Both the position numbers and the translations under genes were made by a program. Below the pieces are notes generated by a model. The model was not told the origin of the DNA and searched no databases. It was given only the letters and a program-made list of their open reading frames with translations. This document shows, one piece after another, positions 36,387 to 45,513 of a stretch of DNA of 64,000 nucleotides. Numbering within the stretch: the first letter of the stretch is position 1; the number at the start of each line of letters is the position of its first letter. The stretch covers positions 1,302,001-1,366,000 of the forward strand of contig NZ_LT960612.1 of the NCBI RefSeq assembly GCF_900233005.1, read 5' to 3'. The stretch comes from Vibrio tapetis subsp. tapetis (GTDB lineage: Bacteria; Pseudomonadota; Gammaproteobacteria; Enterobacterales; Vibrionaceae).

Positions 36387-37421
36387 ATGAAAGTTAGAAC
36401 AAAACGTACCCTACTCGCCGCTTGTCTTTTTGGTTCAATGGCGATTGCGCCACAAGCAATGGCAGATGGCCGCTTAGTGGTTTATTGCAGCGCAACCAAC
36501 GCAATGTGTGAAGCAGAAACCAAAGCGTTTTCTGACAAATACGATGTGAAGACGTCGTTTGTTCGTAACGGTTCTGGTAGTACGCTAGCCAAAATTGAAG
36601 CGGAGAAAAAGAACCCAAGAGCCGACGTTTGGTATGGTGGTACGCTGGATCCTCAATCTCAAGCGGGTGAAATGAACCTTTTGCACTCGTATGCATCTCC
36701 AGAGCTTGAAAACATCATGGAAGGGTTCAAAGACCCGGCAAAACGCAAAGGCAATTACTCTTCTGCGGTTTACATGGGCATTCTTGGTTTTGGCGTGAAC
36801 AAAGAGCGTCTTGCTGAAAAAGGGTTAGCGATCCCTCGTTGCTGGAATGACTTAACCAAGCCTGAATACAAAGACGAAATTCAAATTGCTGATCCTCAAA
36901 GCTCGGGTACGGCATACACGGCACTCGCGACGTTCATTCAGTTATGGGATGAAGATAAAGCATTCAAATACTTCAAGCACCTAGACAAAAACATTTCTCA
37001 ATACACTAAATCCGGTGTGACTCCGTCTCGAAATGCGGCTCGTGGTGAAATCGCTATCGGCATTGGTTTCTTACATGATTACTCGTTAGAGCAATCTAAA
37101 GGCGCTCCTCTAGAGCTTATTTCTCCGTGTGAAGGTACGGGTTATGAAATTGGTGGTGTGAGTGTGATTAAAGGCGCTCGTAACTTAGATAACGCGAAGA
37201 AGTTCCTCGATTTTGTACTCTCCAAACAAGGTCAGGAAACGGCATGGAAAAAAGGTCAGTCGTTCCAGATCTTAACCAATGTCAACGCCGAGCAATCTCC
37301 TAACGCATTAGACCCGAAACAAATCAACCTGATCAGCTATGACATGGACAAGTACGGTTCATCTGCTGAGCGTAAGCGTCTGATTAACAAGTGGGTTAAC
37401 GTTGTGAAAATGGGTGAGTAA
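36387..37421 (+). CDS. afuA: AfuA-like periplasmic hexose-phosphate binding protein
   Basis: A 344-residue periplasmic binding protein. The start at 36387 (AGAGG upstream) gives a signal peptide ending PQAMA-DGR; the longer frame from 36339 spoils it. It has the ferric-binding-protein fold (RLVVYCSATNAMCEAETKAF, ADVWYGGTLDP) but lacks the paired iron-binding tyrosines and carries FLHDYS near residue 230. It agrees with AfuA of Actinobacillus, shown to bind glucose-6-phosphate and related sugar phosphates rather than iron. The neighbouring uhpABC genes support this. Many databases would still call it an iron(III) transporter. Confidence 0.85.
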   Translation: MKVRTKRTLLAACLFGSMAIAPQAMADGRLVVYCSATNAMCEAETKAFSDKYDVKTSFVRNGSGSTLAKIEAEKKNPRADVWYGGTLDPQSQAGEMNLLHSYASPELENIMEGFKDPAKRKGNYSSAVYMGILGFGVNKERLAEKGLAIPRCWNDLTKPEYKDEIQIADPQSSGTAYTALATFIQLWDEDKAFKYFKHLDKNISQYTKSGVTPSRNAARGEIAIGIGFLHDYSLEQSKGAPLELISPCEGTGYEIGGVSVIKGARNLDNAKKFLDFVLSKQGQETAWKKGQSFQILTNVNAEQSPNALDPKQINLISYDMDKYGSSAERKRLINKWVNVVKMGE

Positions 37422-37433
37422 ACGCCATTTTTT

Positions 37434-37540
37434 GGTGACTGTCCATTGATAGAAACGCTTTATTGATGGTCAGTTACCGCGTCTGATTTAACCTTTCTAC
37501 CTTAGGTTGGCGGTCAATGCCGCTGACCTAGTTTATCTTT
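37434..37540 (+). other. Stem-loops between afuA and afuB
   Basis: Two imperfect hairpins lie in the 132-base gap. The first pairs 37434-37451 with 37462-37479 using several G-T wobbles; the second pairs AGGTTGGCGG with CCGCTGACCT near 37504-37529, also with two wobbles. Such structures after a binding-protein gene usually stabilise its mRNA and reduce transcription into the permease gene. Confidence 0.5.
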
Positions 37541-37553
37541 TAGGTGTTAAAAA

Positions 37554-39641
37554 ATGAACGAAATAGCCGCACACGTCACATCCAGTGCAGCCAAAAGAGA
37601 CCCTGTTTTTTATTGGGTGCTCAGTTTGCTCGCTGCTTTTGTTTTACTGCCTTCATTTGCCTTGGATTGGGGCGTGTTCGAATCTACCCCTGAAGAGTTC
37701 CGAGCCGCAATGGGCTGGAGCAGTACCAACATTTCATGGGCTTGGTTTTTATTACCGCTTGCCTTACTTATTCGCCCGTTAACCGCACAAGACAAATACG
37801 CGAAAACGCGCCATTATTTTGATATCGGTTACGCGGCATTCTGCATGGTTTTTGTGGTGTTGTCCTCTTGGATAACCCAGCAAGGCATGGGGTATTCAAC
37901 CATCGCGCTGTTCGTCGGATTAAGCGCCGTGATGACATTGGCTTTTTCTCGCCTAGAGTATTTGGGTGGAGATAAATTTGTCATTGGTTCTCTAATCGCC
38001 ATTATTTTGTTGATTTCAACCTTCATCATATTTCCGAGTATCGCGATATTCGTCCCTATGTTTGAAGATGAAATGGGCAATTTCGCTGCATGGCAATTTT
38101 TGGATATTCTGGGCCGAGCGCAGATCATCCAAATCATCCTTAACTCAGTCATGCTGGGTACATCCGTGGGGATCGGTGCGACTTTCTTTGGCTTGATTTT
38201 CGCAATTTACACCACGCGAATTGCCAAGCGCAGTGCCTTTATTGCGCGTATATTTTCAATTCTTCCCATTGTAACGCCGCCCTTTGTTGTTGGCTTGGGC
38301 GTGACTTTGATGTTGGGTCGTTCGGGTTATATTACTGAGTTCATGGCCGAATGGTTTGGGCTTGAGCAAACCAACTGGTTATACGGGTTTACCGGTATTT
38401 GGATGGCGCAAGTGTTGGCTTTTGCTCCTATGTCATTCATGATCCTCGATGGCGCGATGAAGTCGCTTCACCCTTCATTAGAAGAGGCGTCTTATACGCT
38501 CCGTGCAAATCGCTACCAAACCTTCTTTAAGATCGTTATGCCCTTGCTTAAACCAGCATTGGCAAACAGTTTCCTTATAATTTTTGTTCAATCGTTGGCT
38601 GACTTTAGCAACCCGTTGGTATTAGGCGGCAGCTTTGACGTACTGGCAACTCAGATATACTTCTACATTGCGGGTGCTCAGTTAGATTACGCTTCTGCTA
38701 GTACATTAGGCGCAGTACTTCTGTTGTTCTCTTTGACGATCTTTGTTGTGCAGTACCTCTGGATTGGTAAGCGTTCGTACGTAACGATTTCAGGTAAATC
38801 CTACCGTGGCGACGTGCAACCATTGCCGACCGCGATCAAACATGGGGTTTCGGGTCTTCTGTATTTCTGGATGGCGTTCAACGTATTGCTTTACGGAAGT
38901 ATTTTCTACGGCAGTTTCACCGTTAACTGGGGCGTGGATTACAGCCTGACGTTTGCAAACTACATTAACTTATTTGGCATGGGAATGGGCGAGGGTGCTT
39001 GGCCTTCATTGATTACCACCATGACTTATGCCGGTATCGCAGCACCGATCACAGCGTTCTTTGGCTTACTGATAGCCTACATCGTGGTTCGTCAGCAATT
39101 CCACGGCAAGAAAGTCATCGAATTTGCGACCATGCTTTGTTTTGCGGTGCCGGGAACGGTGGCGGGTGTGTCTTACATCTTGGCCTTTAATGATGCGCCA
39201 GTTTACCTGACGGGTACAGCGGCCATTGTGGTTATCTCAATGGTGATGCGAAATGTCCCTGTAGGTATTCGCTCGGGCATCGCAGGGTTAGGCCAGTTGG
39301 ATAAATCGTTAGATGAGGCGTCCTTAAGCTTACGTGCCAACTCGTTCAAAACCATCACTCATGTTTTGTTGCCATTACTTCGTCCTGCGATTCTATCAAC
39401 GTTGATTTACAGCTTTGTAAGAGCCATGACCACGGTCAGCGCGATCATATTCTTGGTAACACCAGAAACTCGCGTCGCGACTTCGTACATCCTTAACCGA
39501 GTAGAAGATGGCGAGTACGGTATTGCCATTGCTTACGGCTCGATCCTTATCGTGGTGATGCTCGCCATTATTTTAATATTTGATTCCCTTGTCGGTGAAG
39601 CGCGAGTTTCTCGTTCCAAAGCCAATAACCAAGAGTCGTAA
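37554..39641 (+). CDS. afuB: AfuB-like fused ABC permease
   Basis: A 695-residue inner-membrane permease in which two BPD_transp_1 domains are fused in one chain. The first domain starts near residue 190 (LNSVMLGTSVGIGATFFGLIFAIYTTR) and contains the EEASYTLRANRYQTFFKIVMPLLKP coupling loop; the second repeats it as DEASLSLRANSFKTITHVLLPLLRP near residues 585-610. A further cluster of N-terminal helices precedes them. This fused form is normal for AfuB. It forms the channel for AfuA-delivered sugar phosphates, powered by AfuC, whose gene follows after 15 bases. Confidence 0.9.
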   Translation: MNEIAAHVTSSAAKRDPVFYWVLSLLAAFVLLPSFALDWGVFESTPEEFRAAMGWSSTNISWAWFLLPLALLIRPLTAQDKYAKTRHYFDIGYAAFCMVFVVLSSWITQQGMGYSTIALFVGLSAVMTLAFSRLEYLGGDKFVIGSLIAIILLISTFIIFPSIAIFVPMFEDEMGNFAAWQFLDILGRAQIIQIILNSVMLGTSVGIGATFFGLIFAIYTTRIAKRSAFIARIFSILPIVTPPFVVGLGVTLMLGRSGYITEFMAEWFGLEQTNWLYGFTGIWMAQVLAFAPMSFMILDGAMKSLHPSLEEASYTLRANRYQTFFKIVMPLLKPALANSFLIIFVQSLADFSNPLVLGGSFDVLATQIYFYIAGAQLDYASASTLGAVLLLFSLTIFVVQYLWIGKRSYVTISGKSYRGDVQPLPTAIKHGVSGLLYFWMAFNVLLYGSIFYGSFTVNWGVDYSLTFANYINLFGMGMGEGAWPSLITTMTYAGIAAPITAFFGLLIAYIVVRQQFHGKKVIEFATMLCFAVPGTVAGVSYILAFNDAPVYLTGTAAIVVISMVMRNVPVGIRSGIAGLGQLDKSLDEASLSLRANSFKTITHVLLPLLRPAILSTLIYSFVRAMTTVSAIIFLVTPETRVATSYILNRVEDGEYGIAIAYGSILIVVMLAIILIFDSLVGEARVSRSKANNQES

Positions 39642-39656
39642 CCGGAGAATTAACTC

Positions 39657-40715
39657 ATGGAAAATGAAAACTTTGTAGTCTTAAAGAACGTGTGTAAGCG
39701 CTTTGGTGACAATACCGTTATTGGTGATTTGGATCTGGAAATAAAGAAAGGCAGTTTGGTTACGCTATTGGGCCCGTCAGGATGCGGAAAAACAACCGTA
39801 TTGCGCTTGGTCGCAGGGTTAGAAAAGCCAACCAGTGGGCAAATCTTTATCGACGGGGAAGACGTAACTAATACGTCGATTCAGCATCGAGATATTTGTA
39901 TGGTGTTTCAGTCGTACGCTTTGTTTCCACATATGTCGCTGCATGAGAATGTAGGCTATGGTCTTAAAATGCTGGGTTTATCTAAATCTGAGCTGAACAA
40001 ACGTGTGGATGAAGCATTGACGCTGGTGGACTTAGAGGGGTTTGGTGAACGTTTTGTGGATCAAATTTCCGGTGGTCAGCAACAGCGAGTGGCACTCGCA
40101 AGGGCATTGGTGCTCAAGCCCAAAGTACTGTTGTTTGATGAACCCTTAAGTAACCTCGATGCCAACTTACGCCGAAACATGCGCGAAACCATTCGTGATC
40201 TGCAGCAAAGGTTTAACATTACCTCGCTGTATGTAACGCACGATCAGTCTGAAGCGTTTGCGGTTTCCGACACGGTTATCGTGATGAAAGATGGCGAAAT
40301 TATGCAAGAAGGCAGCCCAACGGAGCTTTACAAGCATCCATCATCGATGTTCATGGCCAATTTTATGGGTGAGGCCAACATGTTTGAAGGAGACTTCACG
40401 GGCAGTGAAATTGATATTCAAGGTTATAAGTTAGCCTACGTGGAAGATAATGTAAAAGGCATCGCCCCTGGGCACTATCAGATAGGGGTTCGTCCGGAAG
40501 CGATTTTATTGGCCGAAGAAGGCCAAGCCTGCCAGCAATGCCAAGTCTTGAGTATTGCCTACATGGGCGCGATGTATGAAGTGATGGTTAAATGGCAAGA
40601 TCAAGAAATGCTATTGCAACTTAACTCGTCACAGTTTGATGCAAGCAATACGGATCACGCCTATCTAACGATTAACCCTAATGGGGTTTTTCTATTGCCA
40701 CCAGAGCGCGTATAA
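39657..40715 (+). CDS. afuC: AfuC-like ABC ATPase with TOBE domain
   Basis: A 352-residue ATPase of the FbpC/PotA class. It shows Walker [10 protein letters not shown], the Q-loop [11 protein letters not shown], signature ISGGQQQR, Walker [14 protein letters not shown] and the switch VTHDQSEA. The last 110 residues form a TOBE-like domain ([13 protein letters not shown]). It energises the AfuB permease and ends the operon, with a terminator 45 bases downstream. Energy cost is ATP, unlike the antiporter UhpT, so this locus gives high-affinity sugar-phosphate uptake. Confidence 0.9.
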   Translation: MENENFVVLKNVCKRFGDNTVIGDLDLEIKKGSLVTLLGPSGCGKTTVLRLVAGLEKPTSGQIFIDGEDVTNTSIQHRDICMVFQSYALFPHMSLHENVGYGLKMLGLSKSELNKRVDEALTLVDLEGFGERFVDQISGGQQQRVALARALVLKPKVLLFDEPLSNLDANLRRNMRETIRDLQQRFNITSLYVTHDQSEAFAVSDTVIVMKDGEIMQEGSPTELYKHPSSMFMANFMGEANMFEGDFTGSEIDIQGYKLAYVEDNVKGIAPGHYQIGVRPEAILLAEEGQACQQCQVLSIAYMGAMYEVMVKWQDQEMLLQLNSSQFDASNTDHAYLTINPNGVFLLPPERV

Positions 40716-40760
40716 CACCAAAAATCGAGTTTTAGCACTCTTTGAACGCCACTAATCATA

Positions 40761-40789
40761 AGCCAACTTGTAATGAGTTGGCTTTTTTT
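40761..40789 (+). terminator. Intrinsic terminator after afuC
   Basis: AGCCAACT (40761-40768) and AGTTGGCT (40776-40783) form an 8-bp stem followed by seven T in total. Confidence 0.85.
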
Positions 40790-41181
40790 ATGGTTCAATT
40801 GCAATCAATTCGTTTAAATTATGGTCGAGCGAACGTTTGCGTAAAGAAATGTGATGCAAGTCTCGTTTTGATCGCTATACTTCTCGCTCGGTTACAGCCG
40901 ATGCTTAGCCAATACAAGCCGTCACATGGAGATTATCTCTTGGCAATGGGCTCTGCGTTACTTGTAACCAGTGTTTCACCCAAGTCGATGCAGTGAATGA
41001 CCCCACGGACCGGACCAGCTGTTTTTAACTGCTTGTATAAGGTGAAATACAATGACTTTGTCGTTCCAATCTGTTTTTGGTAGGCTTTTTGCTCCTGCCT
41101 CTATCTTTACTTCTTCTTACGCAAATGCGATGCGATCTGCGTCTTTGCTTTCCGAACAACTTGATTCGGAGAAGAACTAAG
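40790..41181. promoter_or_regulatory. Leader region of the nucleoside transporter gene
   Basis: About 390 bases between the afuC terminator and the transporter start. An 84-codon frame inside (40742-40996) has no ribosome site and no family resemblance and I do not call it. I see no clear CytR, CRP or riboswitch structure. A GGAGAAG ribosome site lies near 41168. Confidence 0.3.
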
Positions 41182-42393
41182 ATGATGAATGTACTCTTTA
41201 GCCTAATTGGCATGTTTGCACTGATGTTTTGTGCGTTCCTCCTTTCTGAAAACCGCAAAGCCATTAATTGGAAAACCGTTTCAAGAGCCTTGATGCTGCA
41301 AGTCGGCTTTGCTGCATTGGTGTTATATTTCCCATGGGGACAGGCAGCACTCGGTAGCCTAAGTAGTGGCGTATCGAGCTTGTTAGGTTTTGCTGATGAA
41401 GGGATCGCTTTTCTGTTTGGTGACCTTGCCAGTACTGGTTTTATCTTCGCCATTCGCGTTCTTCCTATCATCATCTTCTTTAGTGCTCTTATCTCTGCCC
41501 TTTATTACCTTGGCATTATGCAGAAAGTCATTGAAGTCTTGGGTGGTGCAATTCAAAAGTTCCTAGGCACTAGTAAAGCGGAATCTTTGGTAGCAACGGG
41601 TAATATTTTCCTCTCTCAAGGTGAGTCTCCACTTCTTATTCGCCCATTTCTTGCCAAAATGACTCGCTCTGAACTGTTTGCCGTTATGGCGGGTGGTATG
41701 GCTTCGGTTGCAGGCAGTGTGCTTGGCGGTTATGCGGGCTTAGGGGTAGAGCTTAAATACCTGATTGCCGCGAGCTTCATGGCCGCTCCGGGTAGCCTGT
41801 TAATGGCGAAAATCTTAGTTCCAGAGCAAGGTACGCCAGAGCAACATCTCGACATCTCTATGGACAGTGGCGACCAAAGCAATGTGATTGACGCGCTAGC
41901 AAGTGGCGCAATGAACGGCATGAAAGTTGCGGTTGCCGTGGGTACCATGTTGATTGCGTTCGTGAGTGTGATTGCGATGGTCAATACTGGCTTAGAATCA
42001 CTGGGTGGGTTAGTTGGCTTTGAAGGCGTTACTCTACAAGCGATATTTGGTTACCTATTTTCGCCATTAGCGTGGTTGATTGGTGTGCCAAGTAATGAAG
42101 TTTTGATGGCGGGTTCTTACATTGGTCAGAAAGTGGTGATGAACGAGTTCGTTGCATTCATCGATTTCATTGAGAACAAGGCACTGCTTTCTGAGCACAC
42201 CCAAGTCATTGTGACGTTTGCACTGTGTGGGTTTGCAAACATCGGTTCAATTGCCGTTCAGTTAGGCTCTATCGGTGTTATGGCTCCTGAGCGTCGTGCT
42301 GAAGTGGCGAATTTGGGCTTTAAAGCGGTTATTGCAGGCACACTAGCAAACTTAATGAGTGCGTGCTTAGCGGGCATGTTCATTTTGCTATAA
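41182..42393 (+). CDS. NupC/CNT-family nucleoside transporter
   Basis: A 403-residue concentrative nucleoside transporter of the inner membrane. I start it at 41182 (MMNVLFSLIGMFALMFCAFLLSENRKAINWKTV), where the family N-terminus begins; the upstream 35 codons are not conserved. Family landmarks are LVATGNIFLSQGESPLLIRPFLAKMTRSELFAVMAGGMASVAGSVLGGYAGLG-type segments around residues 135-190 and CGFANIGSIAVQLGSIGVMAPERR near the end, with the GQGE-like element present as SQGES. It would take up nucleosides by proton or sodium symport. An IS4 element follows within 70 bases. Confidence 0.88.
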   Translation: MMNVLFSLIGMFALMFCAFLLSENRKAINWKTVSRALMLQVGFAALVLYFPWGQAALGSLSSGVSSLLGFADEGIAFLFGDLASTGFIFAIRVLPIIIFFSALISALYYLGIMQKVIEVLGGAIQKFLGTSKAESLVATGNIFLSQGESPLLIRPFLAKMTRSELFAVMAGGMASVAGSVLGGYAGLGVELKYLIAASFMAAPGSLLMAKILVPEQGTPEQHLDISMDSGDQSNVIDALASGAMNGMKVAVAVGTMLIAFVSVIAMVNTGLESLGGLVGFEGVTLQAIFGYLFSPLAWLIGVPSNEVLMAGSYIGQKVVMNEFVAFIDFIENKALLSEHTQVIVTFALCGFANIGSIAVQLGSIGVMAPERRAEVANLGFKAVIAGTLANLMSACLAGMFILL

Positions 42394-42520
42394 CACACAG
42401 CCACATTTTCTAAGCACGAGATCGTCTCTGTGCATGGAATCATCGTAGCGTGACCAAGGCCCAGCAAATTTGCTTAATGCCGATCGTTTAGCTACTTGAA
42501 CGATCCTCCAGAGGCCTCAT

Positions 42521-42550
42521 AATCGGTCGTAACGTAAGTTACGGCCGATT
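42521..42550 (+). promoter_or_regulatory. Hairpin immediately before the transposase start
   Basis: AATCGGTCGTAAC pairs with GTTACGGCCGATT (one wobble) around GTAA, followed by six T and then the ATG at 42555. There is no Shine-Dalgarno sequence in the gap. It looks like a terminator or translation-blocking hairpin that limits transposase made from outside promoters, as known for other IS4-group elements. Confidence 0.65.
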
Positions 42551-42554
42551 TTTT

Positions 42555-43832
42555 ATGTCTGAGTTTTCAAAAGAGTTACAGGTTACCGCAGAGTTTTGCC
42601 ACGAACGTCCAATCGATGTGTTTAATAAACACATTCCTTGGGAATGGGTTGAAGAAGCTGTTCAACAAACTGGACGAGTATCGCTCAGAAAGCGACGCCT
42701 CCCCGCAGAGCAAGCTGTTTGGTTAGTATTAGGGATTGGGCTCCAACGTAATCGCTCCATTCAAGATGTCTGCGACAAGTTGGAGTTAGCATTCCCTGAT
42801 GTAGATGGTGAACTCACACCTATGGCAACAAGCAGTATTATCAAGGGGAAAGAACGCCTCGGCGATAAACCTATGCGTTACTTATTTAAAACTACAGCCC
42901 AACAGTGGGAGCAACAATCAGACTTTGACGAAGTTTGTGGCTTAAAGCTTCTTAGTGTCGATGGAACGTATTTCAAAACTCACAATACCGAAGAAAATCA
43001 GCATTTTGGGTTTGCTCAAAAAGGTGCATCATTTCCAAGCGTGTTGGCAGTAACATTAATGTCTACACGTAGCCACCTTGTGTCCGATGCTGCTTTTGGA
43101 CCAGTAACAAACAGTGAAATATCATATGCCCAACAACTTGTGGGGTCAGCACCAGATGACTCATTAACACTTTTTGATAGAGGGTTCACTTCTGCGGAGT
43201 TATTTACCAGCTGGCAGGGTGCTAGCAGTAACAGCCACTGGTTAACACCAATCAAAACCAAAATGCGCTATGACATAATCGAGAGTTATACTGATTATGA
43301 TCATCTCATTGAGATGCCTGTTTCACCACAAGCTCAAAAGCAGACTCCCTATCTTGGCAAGAGATGGCAAGCACGCCTTATTCTAATTCCAACCCCTAAA
43401 GGTGAAATCAAAGGCTTCATTACTTCGTGCTTATGCCCTGAGCGCTATCTGTTTGATGACTTAGTTAAAGTGTATTGGGAGCGTTGGGAAATCGAACGCA
43501 GTTACGGCGAACTAAAGCAGTATCAGTTACAAAACAAACCAACATTACGAAGTAAGAAAAAAGTCGGGATATATCAGGAGCTATGGGGAATATTAACCAG
43601 CTATAACATCGTGAGGCTGGAAATGGCTGAGATGGCTAAACAACATGAAGTTGAGCCTCTACGGATCAGCTTCATTAATGCCTTATTTTTGATTATGGAT
43701 GAGATGATTTGGGCGAGCGACACTCGAAGTCCAGGAGCGATACCAAAAAACTTAAAAGCTCTCAGGGACAATGGGAAGCGGCTTATTCTCCCCAAGAAAC
43801 GGAAAAGGAAACCATACCCCAGAGCGGTTTAA
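42555..43832 (+). CDS. IS4-family transposase
   Basis: A 425-residue DDE transposase, the only gene of the insertion sequence. The catalytic acids lie in LLSVDGTYF, LTLFDRGF and WERWEIERSYGELK, the last being the YREK-like signature of the IS4 family. The N-terminal part (IPWEWVEEAVQQTGRVSLRKRRLPAEQAVWLVLGI) matches the DDE_Tnp_IS4 N-terminal domain. The basic tail LPKKRKRKPYPRAV is typical. No frame breaks are seen, so it may be active. Confidence 0.92.
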   Translation: MSEFSKELQVTAEFCHERPIDVFNKHIPWEWVEEAVQQTGRVSLRKRRLPAEQAVWLVLGIGLQRNRSIQDVCDKLELAFPDVDGELTPMATSSIIKGKERLGDKPMRYLFKTTAQQWEQQSDFDEVCGLKLLSVDGTYFKTHNTEENQHFGFAQKGASFPSVLAVTLMSTRSHLVSDAAFGPVTNSEISYAQQLVGSAPDDSLTLFDRGFTSAELFTSWQGASSNSHWLTPIKTKMRYDIIESYTDYDHLIEMPVSPQAQKQTPYLGKRWQARLILIPTPKGEIKGFITSCLCPERYLFDDLVKVYWERWEIERSYGELKQYQLQNKPTLRSKKKVGIYQELWGILTSYNIVRLEMAEMAKQHEVEPLRISFINALFLIMDEMIWASDTRSPGAIPKNLKALRDNGKRLILPKKRKRKPYPRAV

Positions 43833-43860
43833 AAAAAGCCAGCCCGATACCCCAATAAAC

Positions 43861-43888
43861 ATGCCACTCGCTCTTAAGCGAGTGGCAT
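43861..43888. terminator. 12-bp stem at the right end of the IS4 element
   Basis: ATGCCACTCGCT pairs perfectly with AGCGAGTGGCAT around CTTA. The T tail is short, so it could act as a weak terminator after the transposase gene or as a transposition-related structure; it overlaps the right inverted repeat. Confidence 0.5.
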
Positions 43889-43949
43889 TAAGCAAATTTG
43901 CTGGGCTTTTTTTATAATGTAATATCAACAAATTGCAAATAGCACTGGT

Positions 43950-43968
43950 GTTAATGAGAATCATTATC
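43950..43968. promoter_or_regulatory. Candidate Fur box upstream of the P-loop kinase gene
   Basis: GTTAATGAGAATCATTATC matches the 19-base Fur consensus GATAATGATAATCATTATC at 17 positions. It lies about 50 bases before the start at 44017 and just outside the IS4 element. Iron-dependent repression of the following gene cluster is the natural inference. Confidence 0.65.
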
Positions 43969-44016
43969 TAAAATGCGCAGCCCAATTTCGCTAGCTTTAT
44001 AAAACGGATAGTACTG

Positions 44017-44550
44017 ATGAAACGAATTAACATTGTAGGAACCAGTGGAAGTGGTAAATCTACTTTAGGGCGAGCATTGGCAAAGCGGTTGAATGCGCCG
44101 TTTTATGAAATGGACGCCTTGTATTGGCGTTCCAATTGGCAAGGCGTGTCTGATGATGTGTTGTTTTCTGATTTGAAAGCGATCACCGCACAGTCGTCTT
44201 GGGTGCTGGATGGCAACTATAATAGAACCGTGCCGATTAAATGGGCGCATGTCGATACCGTTATTTGGGTCGACTACAGTTTTATTCGCACTCTTTATCA
44301 AGCCACCAAAAGAGCGTTGATTCGAGTCACCAATAAAACGGAACTGTGGCCCGGGACGGGCAATACGGAAAGCTTTCGAAGAACATTTATGAGCAAAGAG
44401 TCCGTTTTGCTATGGATGATTAACCACCATAGCAGTAATAGGCAGCGCTACCAGAAAATGATGGCGTCGGACGAGTATCAACATATACGTTTTATTCGTG
44501 TGAGCACCCCAAAGCAAGCGAAACAGCTCGTCGACGGTATCGCCATGTAA
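44017..44550 (+). CDS. P-loop kinase-like protein (adenylate kinase/FlaR type)
   Basis: A 177-residue nucleotide-binding protein with Walker A GTSGSGKST at residues 7-15, then RLNAPFYEMDALYWRSNW and WVLDGNYNRT, the pattern of small topology-modulation/FlaR-like AAA kinases. The basic segment around QATKRALIRVTNKTELW and RRTF could form the lid. The exact phosphate acceptor is unknown. A Fur-box-like site lies upstream, unusual for this family. The GFA gene follows after 26 bases. Confidence 0.8.
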   Translation: MKRINIVGTSGSGKSTLGRALAKRLNAPFYEMDALYWRSNWQGVSDDVLFSDLKAITAQSSWVLDGNYNRTVPIKWAHVDTVIWVDYSFIRTLYQATKRALIRVTNKTELWPGTGNTESFRRTFMSKESVLLWMINHHSSNRQRYQKMMASDEYQHIRFIRVSTPKQAKQLVDGIAM

Positions 44551-44576
44551 TTCACGTTAGCGTTAAGGATAACACT

Positions 44577-44936
44577 ATGATTTCTGGTCAATGCCATTGT
44601 GGCAATGTACATATCGCCATTCCGAAAATGACACCAACAGCGACAAGTTGTAACTGCTCTATTTGCTATCGCCTTGGCGCCATTTGGGGGCATTTAACCG
44701 AGCAAGAAGTCCAAATAACAGTGGGTGATGCGCCTTTAAAGAGTTACAGTCATGGCGATAATATGATCCGCTTTCACCATTGCAGTGAGTGCGGGTGTCA
44801 GACTCATTACTCTTGTGTCGAGTCAGGGCCTGATGCGCGTCTTTCGGTAAACTACCGTATGTTTGATCCCACGATGCTAGAGCAAACTCAAGTTCGCCAA
44901 TTAGATGGAGCAGATACGTGGCAATTCATCGAGTAG
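44577..44936 (+). CDS. GFA/CENP-V family zinc protein
   Basis: A 119-residue protein of the glutathione-dependent formaldehyde-activating (GFA) fold. Zinc ligands are seen in GQCHCGNVHIAI, TSCNCSICYRLG and HHCSECGCQTHY, the complete pattern of cysteines. The family binds zinc and may act on S-hydroxymethyl-glutathione or unrelated thiols; activity is unproven for most members. Its end overlaps the next gene's start by 19 bases. Confidence 0.85.
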   Translation: MISGQCHCGNVHIAIPKMTPTATSCNCSICYRLGAIWGHLTEQEVQITVGDAPLKSYSHGDNMIRFHHCSECGCQTHYSCVESGPDARLSVNYRMFDPTMLEQTQVRQLDGADTWQFIE

Positions 44937-45382
44937 TTAAACTCATTCCGCATCAAGATGTGCCCATGGCGTTACTCCTAGAGGCCGATCCGTCTGAATC
45001 GTGTATTCAACAATACTTAAGTGACTCTTGGTGTTTTGGTTTGTTTGTTAATGATAGCGTTGCGGCGGTTTGTGTTGTTAAACAAGCCAGTGAGCATAAA
45101 GCTGAGTTATTCAACATTGCCGTCAAACCCGATTATCAAGGGCAGGGCTTGGGTTCTGAACTGCTTGGCCGAGCATTAGAGTGGGTCGTTGATAAGGGAA
45201 TAACGGAGGTTGAATTAGGAACAGGAAGCTTTGGCTACCAGCTTGGTTTTTATCAAAAACAGGGTTTTCGAGTAGAAGCCATTTGGACCGATTTCTTTAT
45301 TACTCATTATTCTGAGCCAATTTACGAAAACGGTATTCAACACAAAGACATGCTGCGGTTAGTTTATCGAGTGTGCTCGTAA
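44918..45382 (+). CDS. GNAT acetyltransferase
   Basis: A 154-residue N-acetyltransferase. The acetyl-CoA loop is VKPDYQGQGLGSELLGRALEW (Q/RxxGxG/A as QGQGLG), and the final strand-helix is GFYQKQGFRVEAIWTDFF. It is translated from an overlap with the GFA gene. Substrate unknown. Confidence 0.85.
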   Translation: MAIHRVVKLIPHQDVPMALLLEADPSESCIQQYLSDSWCFGLFVNDSVAAVCVVKQASEHKAELFNIAVKPDYQGQGLGSELLGRALEWVVDKGITEVELGTGSFGYQLGFYQKQGFRVEAIWTDFFITHYSEPIYENGIQHKDMLRLVYRVCS

Positions 45383-45513
45383 CGGGTCGATACAATTATT
45401 GTATTTATCACATTCAATATCTAGATGTGCGTCGCGATTTGCCATTGACGCTGTGAATTTATTGTTCGCGTTCAATAAGCTGGTTTTTTTTGTTTTGAAT
45501 GCCAAGGATGTTT

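Larger units (their letters stand above)
42459..43906 (+). mobile_element. Complete IS4-family insertion sequence
   Basis: About 1448 bp bounded by 23-base perfect inverted repeats at 42459-42481 and 43884-43906 (outer sequence GCCCAGCAAATTTGCTTAAT). One transposase gene fills it. I find no convincing target duplication in the flanks (GACCAAG on the left, TTTTTTTATAAT on the right), so the copy may be old or may have recombined. A hairpin precedes the transposase start and a 12-bp stem lies at the right end, both likely shielding against read-through transcription. Confidence 0.9.

Noticed and set aside
36387..40715. Iron(III) ABC transporter annotation for the Afu genes
   Set aside because: Paired iron-binding tyrosines are missing in the binding protein and the uhpABC context favours sugar phosphates.
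40742..40996. 84-codon frame after afuC
   Set aside because: It starts within the afuC terminator region, has no ribosome site and no recognisable family.
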